A DNA stretch of 64,000 nucleotides from positions 20,991,365 through 21,055,364 of the forward strand of contig CM055823.1 in assembly GCA_029582265.1 (NCBI GenBank), in the 5' to 3' direction. Below, piece after piece: positions 63,901 to 64,000 of this stretch. Each line of letters starts with the position of its first letter. Position 1 is the stretch's first letter. The position numbers and the translations under genes were made by a program. The notes under the pieces were generated by a model. That model ran no database searches. It was given only the letters and a program-made list of their open reading frames with translations, and was not told the DNA's origin. The stretch is from Zoroaster sp. YZ-2022. Its lineage: Eukaryota > Echinodermata > Asteroidea > Forcipulatida > Zoroasteridae.

Positions 63901-63984
63901 ACCCTTCTCCTCAAGAGCGCCAATAAGCCGTGAGTCACTCAAACTGGTTGGTTTTGGACACGGTTCTTTATCGTCTAAAAATTC
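36914..63984 (-). CDS. Large multi-exon gene for a modular Cys-rich repeat protein (3' part, span)
   Basis: Nineteen exons or exon candidates on the minus strand repeat the order L, A, B. L has one Cys. A has C-x5-C-x4-CC, then D-P-C and an aromatic-x-W-G end. B has I-D-K-L, C-x-D-G-x-C, P-I-P-x-C-N and L-P-G-D-G-T. Most boundaries are good GT-AG sites, and intron phases agree where adjacent exons are intact: L runs phase 0 to 1, A 1 to 1 or 1 to 2, B ends in phase 0. The N terminus lies beyond 64000; the 3' end is lost near the gap or the satellite. I know no named domain with this pattern. The many paired cysteines and absence of membrane segments suggest an extracellular repeat protein, by inference only. 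Several exons contain small indels, so the gene may be decaying or poorly sequenced. Confidence 0.75.
37004..37249 (-). CDS. Exon 18: complete B segment with frame breaks
   Basis: A 246-base exon, acceptor TATTTGTCACAG (phase 2), donor GGAT|GTAAGG. It reads S-S-I-D-K-L-T-A-K-K, C-I-D-D-T-C, then Y-P-I-C-N-T-N-A and L-P-G-D-G-T-V-A-G. A GGGG run (about 37072) then shifts the frame; F-I-R-E-L and I-G-N-S-A-I-D-L-V-L-E-K-F-G-L-D resume in other frames up to the donor. The length is off by one from in-frame, as expected from unbalanced indels. The intact donor means more exons should follow. Confidence 0.65.
37478..38998. repeat. 65-bp minisatellite, about 23 copies
   Basis: Unit of 65 bases containing GTATCGTTATCAGTCCAG, TTATCTCAACTATTACAAAG and TGGGATTGTTGGGTCTGATA. 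Copies differ by few substitutions and short deletions. It lies in the intron between exon 17 and exon 18. Reading frames through it are by-products of a stop-poor unit. Confidence 0.9.
39245..39462. repeat. Cluster of CTCAACTATCGCTAAGTGAG repeats with hairpin
   Basis: Three direct copies (about 39241, 39305, 39363) and one perfect inverted copy (39439-39459) of a 21-base motif, separated by GGTTC-type stretches. The core resembles the adjacent 65-bp unit (TCTCAACTATTACAAAGTGAG in some copies). Confidence 0.7.
39532..39767 (-). CDS. Exon 17: extended A segment with a 2-base deletion
   Basis: A 236-base exon after a long T tract ending TTCCAACAAG; donor TAAG|GTCAGT. It reads C-P-M-I-S-L-P-F-L-E-N, then C-SIDDR-C-LGIQ-CC. 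After TGCTGT the frame shifts. The conserved run continues as S-T-T-L-T-L-S-A-K-V-Q-V-D-P-C-D-F, F-S-Y-T-W-G and L-G-D-A-V-M-L. A lost GT in a TGTGT run (about 39644) would explain both the shift and the length (238 expected). Confidence 0.7.
39939..39973 (-). ncRNA. Hammerhead-ribozyme-like motif, left end of Penelope-like element
   Basis: On the minus strand: CTGAAGA, TGATCAG, loop, TGATC, GAAACGTG. The CUGANGA and GAAA boxes are intact, but the cleavage-site triplet reads GTG in place of GTH and stem II is weaker. Confidence 0.45.
40440..41140 (+). pseudogene. Penelope-type reverse transcriptase fragment
   Basis: The blocks run in order. L-V-S-F-D-V-V then S-L-F-T-N-V-P (about 40450-40490) is the motif with the first catalytic Asp, with one frame break. 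FYEQTAGTSMGSPLSL and I-F-M-E-E-F-E (about 40631-40708) follow. Then a TGA, and Y-M-D-D-T-F-V-V-W (40760 onward, catalytic DD). L-Q-H-L-N-D-F-E is next. The final block is I-D-W-Q, R-C-I-R-E-A-I-E-I and I-W-R-P-L-L, which matches the region that leads to the endonuclease in this family. Truncated at both ends and not functional. Confidence 0.8.
41287..41320 (+). ncRNA. Hammerhead-ribozyme-like motif, right end of Penelope-like element
   Basis: CTGAGGA, a 7-bp stem (CGATCAG with CTGATCG) closed by AGCATA, then GAAC and GTC. This matches the hammerhead order CUGANGA, stem II, GAAA, short stem III, NUH, except GAAC for GAAA. Activity is doubtful. Confidence 0.45.
41790..41990 (+). mobile_element. 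Second Penelope-like terminal fragment
   Basis: A degenerate copy of the same terminal repeat, including ATGAAGACAATCAG, AGCATACTGATCGAAGCGTC (41848-41882) and a tail GTGCTACTGCAAACG. No coding part. A still more degenerate relative lies near 49965-50070. Confidence 0.55.
42014..42068 (-). CDS. Exon 16: linker L
   Basis: A 55-base exon, phase 0 to 1, acceptor CTTTAACTAG and donor ACCC|GTAAGT. It encodes DVISGSSCELPADVATST plus one base. Same length and phase as the linker at 50135-50189. A 22-bp minisatellite begins a few bases upstream of its acceptor, and the Penelope-like element lies in the following intron. Confidence 0.7.
42080..42360. repeat. 22-bp minisatellite, about 12 copies
   Basis: Unit of the type CAGTAATCCAGTTATTAATTAA, with internal variants (AGTAGTGCAGTTATC). 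Just upstream, in gene direction, of linker exon 16. Confidence 0.85.
42361..43106. other. Intron between exons 15 and 16
   Basis: AT-rich intron sequence without a recognisable repeat or gene. Confidence 0.4.
43107..43353 (-). CDS. Exon 15: complete B segment with two compensating frame breaks
   Basis: A 247-base exon, acceptor TTTCGTTTAAG (phase 2) and donor ACAG|GTAAGA (phase 0). The total length is in frame, yet conserved residues appear in three frames in turn. The first is F-S-I-D-K-L-G-A-I-Q. The second is V-N-L-A-F-T-L-R-I-D-D. The third is K-R-I-P-I-P-I-C-N-R-N, L-P-G-D-G-T-V-K-G-F and I-L-K-E-L-N-L-Q. Breaks fall near 43310 and 43263. The first Cys of C-x-D-G is replaced by Arg. 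Confidence 0.7.
43592..44520. mobile_element. Foldback-like non-autonomous DNA element
   Basis: The ends are imperfect inverted repeats: GTGCTGGTGGCGGTTAACC on the left; GTTAGTGAACTAACCGGCAA then CTCCCAGCAC on the right. A CACTTCGTGAAAACTGC motif occurs at 43841-43857 and 44199-44215 and inverted near 43624-43643. No transposase. It lies in the intron between exons 14 and 15. Confidence 0.5.
44521..45145. other. Intron between exons 14 and 15, remaining part
   Basis: Includes about 44690-44790, an inverted relative of 53990-54060 (shared AATTTCCCATACACAAA-like block). Nothing else supported. Confidence 0.4.
45146..45400 (-). CDS. Exon 14: extended A segment with a 1-base deletion
   Basis: A 255-base exon, acceptor CTGTTTTACATCAG and donor TCAA|GTAAGT. 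It starts C-P-V-Q-F-P-N-S-L-P in one frame. It then needs one extra base before C-RIDGR-C-TGLH-CC, W-F-D-L-D-P-C-D and S-Y-E-W-G, ending L-G-Q-A-I-D-V. Phase 1 to 2 requires a length of 3n+1, as in exon 11 (256), so the 255 bases confirm a single missing base near 45350. Confidence 0.7.
45401..46082. other. Intron between exons 13 and 14, 3' part
   Basis: Contains a short CAC/CAT trinucleotide run near 45630-45653. No gene recognised. Confidence 0.4.
46083..47068. repeat. 37-bp minisatellite, about 25 copies
   Basis: Unit TATCTCTATGGATACATTTA followed by CAGACATTTTGTATACA, with 1-3-base length variants. Because 37 is 3n+1 and the unit has no stop, frames up to 306 codons result, cycling through the same three peptides. 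It is in the intron between exons 13 and 14. Confidence 0.9.
47153..47204 (-). CDS. Exon 13: linker L
   Basis: A 52-base exon, phase 0 to 1, acceptor CGTAATTTTTAG and donor AGAA|GTAAGT. It encodes N-F-L-S-M-D-A-C-S-L-P-P-A-S-D-D-R. The Cys position and the acidic end align with the linkers at 50135 and 42014. Immediately downstream in the intron lies the 37-bp minisatellite. Confidence 0.7.
47246..47524 (+). mobile_element. tRNA-derived SINE, 5' truncated
   Basis: Begins GGTGCTTGTGTCC. Contains the shared core AATTGAGCTGTATATTCCCC, GGTTTCAGGAATGATTTAT and GCAGGGGTAATAATATACAG, and ends in an ATT run. Five other copies occur in the window. Confidence 0.8.
47525..47937. other. Intron between exons 12 and 13, first part
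   Basis: Contains three copies of GTTAACTCAA at about 47671-47700. Nothing else recognised. Confidence 0.4.
47938..48177 (+). mobile_element. TTAA-flanked MITE, copy 1 (240 bp)
   Basis: Starts TTAACCAGTTCACGTCGG and ends CGACGTGAACTGGTTAA, an almost perfect inverted end. Internal sequence matches 48642-48857 in reverse orientation. TTAA ends suggest mobilisation by a piggyBac-like enzyme (inference). Confidence 0.7.
48178..48641. other. Spacer between the two inverted MITE copies
   Basis: Intron sequence with a few ATGATC/GATCC motifs (48380-48450). No gene recognised. Confidence 0.35.
48642..48857 (-). mobile_element. TTAA-flanked MITE, copy 2 (216 bp, inverted)
   Basis: Right end CGGCGAACTGGTTAA, left end TTAACCAGTATACATGC. 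It carries the same GTGTTTAGA-, ACGCGTGGCTCGTTGCCGT- and GAAGCTTCCA-type blocks as copy 1, on the other strand. The pair forms a potential stem of about 210 bases around a 460-base spacer. Confidence 0.7.
48898..49143 (-). CDS. Exon 12: complete B segment with a 1-base frame break
   Basis: A 246-base exon, acceptor AATTTATACAG (phase 2 start), donor TGAAG|GTAAAT. It reads F-N-V-D-K-L-T-E-Q-K, C-I-D-G-T-C, V-P-I-P-I-C-N-P-N-A and L-P-G-D-G-T-V-A-G-Y. The last third needs one extra base (three A where four are expected near 48947) to continue as N-N-S-Q-Q, then a TAG, then N-L-V-L-D-Y-L-G-L-K at the donor. The total length is one base short of in-frame, which agrees with a single deletion. The TAG remains unexplained. 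Confidence 0.7.
49460..49635. repeat. Dispersed repeat R2, copy a
   Basis: Shared with 56630-56795 in inverted orientation: ACCCCACATGATA, TGCATAAATGAGCCAGTAA and CCCTGTTGAAAGTCTGCTCT blocks. Lies about 45 bases downstream of A exon 11. Confidence 0.65.
49680..49935 (-). CDS. Exon 11: extended A segment
   Basis: A 256-base exon, phase 1 to 2, acceptor TTTTTTTTTTCATTAG and donor TAAT|GTAAGT. It opens C-P-I-M-K-V-P-A-P and contains C-TVDDR-C-LSIQ-CC. Next come M-L-D-P-C-E-F-Q-L-S-V-G-L-G and F-E-F-D-W-G. Unlike exons 2 and 5 it does not stop at W-G but continues V-E-R-T-I-D-I-G-D-A-V-H-I, the part that belongs to B1 in the first layout. The frame is fully open; this is the reference copy for the second layout. 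Confidence 0.8.
50135..50189 (-). CDS. Exon 10: linker L
   Basis: A 55-base exon, phase 0 to 1, acceptor CATTTCTTCAG and donor AACA|GTAAGT. It encodes QYVSNQQCDLEILAPSEN plus one base that completes Lys with exon 11. It was found because exon 9 ends in phase 0 and exon 11 starts in phase 1, so a 3n+1 exon was required. The same size and phase recur at 42014-42068. Confidence 0.75.
50482..50803 (+). mobile_element. tRNA-derived SINE, near full length
   Basis: Includes the tRNA-like head (GAGTGCCATGGCCGGCGG, then a degenerate B-box region AATCCCAACCGCG), the core and the tail GTAAGAGCGCTTTAAAAATG. About 320 bases. Confidence 0.8.
50804..51195. other. Intron between exons 9 and 10
   Basis: A short Penelope-tail-like stretch (GGGTGCTACCGCAAACC near 50832). 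Otherwise nothing recognised. Confidence 0.35.
51196..51320 (-). mobile_element. SINE head fragment
   Basis: Minus-strand fragment with GTGTCCTCGAGCAAGACAC and a B-box-like GGGTTCGAATCCCGGCC. No tail. Confidence 0.65.
51447..51691 (-). CDS. Exon 9: complete B segment with a frame break
   Basis: A 245-base exon with acceptor TTTTTCCTTACAG, phase 2 start, and donor TTCAG|GTTGGT, phase 0. It reads M-S-I-D-K-L-D-Q-E, then C-L-D-G-D-C, then I-P-I-P-F-C-N-L-N-A-S and L-P-G-D-G-S. The conserved end then continues in another frame as D-L-G-G-N-V-G-E-L-A-I-Q-A-G-L, a TGA, and K-L-G-I-Q at the donor. The length is two bases short of the 247-base sibling at 43107-43353, which agrees with a 2-base deletion after G-D-G-S. 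Either sequence error or decay. Confidence 0.65.
51768..52175. mobile_element. Foldback element
   Basis: Arms of about 90 bases (51832-51925 and 52057-52155) are near-perfect inverted copies, for example AAGTCACATCTTTACAAATC versus GATTTGTAAAGATGTGACTT. The centre (51921-51959) is another palindrome around ACTTTGTCA-AAT-TATGACAAAG. The left arm begins with four GGGACCCTCAA-like repeats. Confidence 0.7.
52197..52852 (+). repeat. Dispersed repeat R1, copy b
   Basis: See the copy at 1753-2419. Here it directly follows the foldback element and lies in the space where an A exon is expected. Confidence 0.75.
52923..53236 (-). mobile_element. tRNA-derived SINE, full length, minus strand
   Basis: Complete copy with head (GAGTGCCATGGTCGAGCGG, B-box GGGTTCGAATCCCGACC), core and a short tail. 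The best preserved promoter-like head in the window. Confidence 0.8.
53590..53655 (-). CDS. Exon 8 (candidate): linker L
   Basis: A 66-base candidate with acceptor GTTTTCATATACAG and donor CGAA|GTAAGT. Read in phase 0 it starts R-Y-I-S-Q-A-P-C-V-R-S, close to Q-Y-V-S-N-Q-Q-C-D-L of exon 10. Its length is a multiple of 3, so it ends in phase 0 and not in the expected phase 1, which implies an indel or a wrong boundary. It lies where a linker is needed, between exon 7 and exon 9, but the A exon that should follow is not found. Confidence 0.4.
53656..54451. other. Intron between exons 7 and 8
   Basis: Contains 53990-54060, an inverted relative of 44690-44790, and an A run at 54101. No exon found. 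Confidence 0.35.
54452..54715. mobile_element. hAT-like MITE (264 bp)
   Basis: Ends CAGGGGTCAAAATTAAC and, from the right, CAAGGGTTGAAATTAAC. Inside are several CTAGTCC motifs in both orientations. CAGGG termini suggest a hAT relative; an exact 8-bp target duplication is not evident. Confidence 0.55.
54896..54987 (-). CDS. Exon 7: B2 segment, second half of B
   Basis: A 92-base exon, phase 1 to 0, acceptor TTTACTCCTCAG and donor CTCA|GTAAGT. After the split Gly it reads D-G-T-V-S-G-F-L-Q-M-V-G-E-N-A-A and ends I-L-N-F-L-G-L-S. It has the same length and phases as the B2 part of exon 4, which supports both. The frame is open. Its upstream partner (exon 6) is broken, so this intact exon may now be stranded. 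Confidence 0.7.
54988..55395. other. Interval between exon 6 remnant and exon 7
   Basis: The C-x-D-G-x-C and P-I-P-x-C-N coding blocks expected here are absent. No other element recognised. Confidence 0.4.
55396..55424. repeat. Short perfect inverted repeat in exon 6
   Basis: ATAGTACTCC, nine bases, GGAGTACTAT. It creates the stop codon that truncates exon 6. Confidence 0.75.
55421..55530 (-). pseudogene. Exon 6: B1 segment, broken by a stop inside a palindrome
   Basis: A good acceptor (TTTATTTCAACCAG) in phase 1 starts G-T-Q-E-E-I-K-I-G-K-A and then Y-T-I-D-K-L-T-E-D-K, plainly the start of a B1 segment. After V-L-D-L-A-L-S the frame hits TAG at 55421-55423. The stop lies in a perfect 10-bp inverted repeat (55396-55405 with 55415-55424). 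Beyond it the IDKL coding bases reappear in altered form, and the expected C-x-D-G-x-C and P-I-P-x-C-N blocks are missing as far as exon 7. This looks like a rearranged, non-functional exon, or a misassembly. Confidence 0.6.
55849..56137 (+). mobile_element. tRNA-derived SINE with deletion in the head
   Basis: GTGCCATGGTCGAGCGGTTT joins directly to GCAAGACACTTTACC, so the B-box part is lost. The core and tail are intact. Confidence 0.8.
56138..56629. other. Intron between exons 5 and 6
   Basis: No repeat or gene that I can name. Confidence 0.35.
56630..56795. repeat. Dispersed repeat R2, copy b (inverted)
   Basis: Reverse complement of 49460-49635, including AGAGCAGACTTTCAACAGGG and TTACTGGCTCATTTATGCAG. 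Lies about 35 bases downstream of A exon 5. Confidence 0.65.
56828..57040 (-). CDS. Exon 5: A segment (Cys-rich)
   Basis: A 213-base exon, phase 1 to 1, acceptor TTGTTTTCAG and donor TGGG|GTGAGT. The open frame starts V-C-T-D-V-T-L-P-S-L-P. It contains C-ELSHR-C-LGIR-CC, then L-I-L-D-P-C-E-F-T-L and M-G-L-G-K-W, ending F-D-Y-H-W-G. Like exon 2 it stops at W-G and leaves the next segment to a separate B1 exon. No indel is visible. It joins in frame to the fused linker of exon 4 (G|TG gives Val). Confidence 0.8.
57041..57537. other. Intron between exons 4 and 5, 3' part
   Basis: About 57485-57535 is similar to 57930-57975 (shared GTAAAT, ACATGGGAACACATGT and CATGCT blocks). A donor-like ACAGA|GTAAGTATA occurs here but has no matching exon frame. 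Confidence 0.4.
57538..57808 (+). mobile_element. SINE with a second tail type (chimeric)
   Basis: Normal core up to GAGCAGGGGTAATAATGTGA, then GCGCCTTGAGCACC, GGTGGATACGTGCGCTATAT and an ATT run in place of the usual GTAAGAGCGCTTTAAAAATG tail. The second tail is the one fossilised in each macro-repeat unit. Confidence 0.75.
57890..57935 (-). repeat. Duplicated exon-4 end
   Basis: On the minus strand CTGCTTTGGTCATGGGAGAT, then GAAGAGGGTAATGAGAGAG, close to the last bases of exon 4 and its donor (59222-59262). It closes the far side of the 18/19-bp minisatellite. Confidence 0.6.
58008..59233 (-). repeat. 18/19-bp minisatellite derived from a splice donor, about 65 copies
   Basis: On the minus strand the first units after exon 4 read GAGGGTAATAAGAGAG, the exon-4 donor itself. 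Later units drift to GAGAGGGTCACAAGA or GGATCACAAGAGAGGAGA. 18-base units dominate at 58870-59230, 19-base units further on. If the donor is skipped, the exon-4 frame runs on through a repeated G-E-G-H-K-R peptide to about 58839. Confidence 0.8.
59234..59383 (-). CDS. Exon 4: B2 segment fused to the next linker L
   Basis: A 150-base exon, phase 1 to 1. The acceptor follows TTTATTTCTCACAG; the donor is GAGG|GTAATAAG. The first 92 bases encode G-K-A-S-L-K-D-F-I-T-Q-V-G and end N-I-F-L-E-Y-I-G-L-R, matching exon 7 in length. In other modules an intron follows here. Instead the frame continues 58 bases as D-K-I-N-D-G-S-C-D-S-T-A-L, the size and phase of a linker exon. The sequence at the old junction is AGG|GATAAG, one inserted A away from a normal GTAAG donor. 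So either the intron was lost, or the linker was always fused here. The donor leads straight into the 18/19-bp minisatellite. Confidence 0.7.
59556..60852. mobile_element. Long-inverted-repeat (foldback) element hosting a solo LTR
   Basis: Left arm with TTAAGGGCAATTCCATGG, TTACTCACG and ATGCCATAATTT; right arm its inverse (CGTGAGTAACCACTGAATTG, CCCTTAA). The arms continue on both sides of the LTR (TTTCACTCATC, CATTATACCCAG) for roughly 200 bases. Without the LTR the element is about 430 bases. Confidence 0.7.
59644..60500 (+). mobile_element. Solo LTR of a retrotransposon (857 bp)
   Basis: Starts TGTTACGAATCTTACCC and ends GGGAATGCAACA, flanked on both sides by CTTACTTA (59636-59643 and 60501-60508). 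It has a TATATAA-like box (about 59870) and an AATAAA signal (about 60416). No internal region, so a solo LTR formed by recombination. Orientation is inferred from these signals. Confidence 0.7.
60938..61144 (-). CDS. Exon 3: B1 segment, first half of B
   Basis: A 207-base exon, phase 1 to 1, acceptor TTGATCTCAG and donor CCAG|GTAAAC. It begins G-Q-S-E-Q-Q-M-I-G-A-F and reads through Y-S-I-N-K-L. The middle carries C-P-D-G-E-E-C, then V-P-I-P-F-C-N-S-N-F, and it ends exactly at L-P-G. In the downstream modules the start of this segment belongs to the A exon and the rest continues into B without an intron. Here introns fall in W-G|G and L-P-G, which defines the first layout class. The frame is open with no indels. 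Confidence 0.8.
61145..61836. other. Intron between exons 2 and 3, with a G-rich run
   Basis: GGGGTTGGGGTGGGAGAGGG and more G runs at 61511-61538 could form a G-quadruplex on the plus strand. The rest has no recognised feature. Confidence 0.4.
61837..62067 (-). CDS. Exon 2: A segment (Cys-rich)
   Basis: A 231-base exon, phase 1 to 1, acceptor CTACTTACAG and donor TGGG|GTAAGT. The 77-codon reading frame is open. It starts with a Cys (CRFFTLLAFSPEL) and contains C-SLSEN-C-LRLD-CC, the invariant C-x5-C-x4-CC. V-D-A-C-D-F takes the place of D-P-C-x-F, and it ends S-Y-N-W-G. The remaining TGG-G phase leads into exon 3. No indel is seen, so this is one of the cleanest copies of the A segment. Charged and aromatic residues alternate between the CC and DAC motifs, consistent with beta strands (inference). 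Confidence 0.8.
62265..62390 (-). mobile_element. tRNA-like SINE or tRNA pseudogene fragment
   Basis: On the minus strand TAGTTGGTAGAGC (A box, 62357-62369) and GGTTCAAATCC (B box, 62320-62330) at a tRNA-like spacing, followed by TTGATTTTGCTTTGTTCATT. The acceptor stem does not pair, so not a working tRNA. Confidence 0.55.
62391..63159. other. Intron between exons 1 and 2
   Basis: Contains a repeat fragment at about 62730-62800 (GAGCGCCTTACATC, CTCAAAGCGCTTTACAG), a motif common at SINE ends. No exon fits the phases. Confidence 0.4.
63160..63776. mobile_element. Non-autonomous DNA element with GCCCCAGTCACA ends
   Basis: Ends GCCCCAGTCACACTGGAG and CTCCAATGTGACTGGGGC are inverted with one mismatch. 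The interior is full of CGACTAGTCG-, GTCGTAGCTG- and CACGACT-type short repeats in both orientations. About 617 bases, no coding region, in the intron between exons 1 and 2. Confidence 0.7.
63843..63984 (-). CDS. Exon 1 seen: linker-type exon of the modular protein gene
   Basis: A 142-base exon, phase 0 to phase 1. The acceptor follows a T-rich tract ending CCTTCAG and the donor is AGAA|GTAAGT. It opens with EFLDDKEPCPKPTSLSD and continues for 47 codons without a stop, rich in charged residues (ending LSEDER). It is longer than the other linkers (52-58 bases) but shares the single Cys near residue 9, and its phase fits directly to the A exon at 61837-62067. It is the most upstream exon in the window; the start codon and any signal peptide lie outside. 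Confidence 0.7.
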
Positions 63985-64000
63985 CTGAAGGAAAACACAC

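Overview
The window looks like non-coding-rich nuclear DNA of a marine invertebrate, probably a deuterostome and perhaps an echinoderm. The reasons are spliced genes with GT-AG introns, tRNA-derived SINEs with ATT-rich tails, piggyBac and Penelope-like elements, several foldback/MITE families and long minisatellites. The echinoderm suggestion is an impression from the SINE type and is not proven. There are two N gaps (2426-2925 and 35929-36428), and parts of the sequence are clearly low quality.

Layout. 1-2425: non-coding DNA with a local 369-bp-period duplication and one copy of a dispersed repeat that recurs at 52197-52852. 2926-35928: a roughly 33-kb array of tandem, non-coding, AT-rich macro-repeat units (about 7.2-7.6 kb each, one unit only 5.6 kb). 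Each unit carries an inner ~1.65-kb module once or twice. The array is interrupted once, at 18754-21969, by a 3.2-kb piggyBac-type transposon that sits exactly at a TTAA in a unit; it carries a decayed transposase whose three catalytic Asp are still readable. The units at 2926-5900 and 11540-13250 are homopolymer-rich and probably poor base calls.

36429-64000: the 3' part of one large multi-exon gene on the minus strand. I reconstructed about 19 exons from splice sites, intron phases and shared residues. The protein is a chain of repeated modules. Each module has a short linker (L, one Cys), a Cys-rich segment (A, with an invariant C-x5-C-x4-CC, then D-P-C and a W-G end) and a second segment (B, with I-D-K-L, C-x-D-G-x-C, P-I-P-x-C-N and L-P-G-D-G-T). 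I do not recognise a named family; a secreted, disulphide-rich repeat protein is an inference. Two intron layouts exist: upstream modules split B in two, downstream modules keep B whole. Several exons carry 1-2-base indels although conserved residues continue on both sides, so sequence error or recent decay must be separated.

The introns are packed with repeats: 65-bp, 37-bp, 22-bp and 18/19-bp minisatellites, six SINE copies, a Penelope-like element with inverted hammerhead-like ends, TTAA-flanked MITEs, and a solo LTR nested in a foldback element. The 18/19-bp minisatellite starts at an exon's splice donor and appears to be an amplification of it. No rRNA, CRISPR, operon or bacterial-type feature is present.
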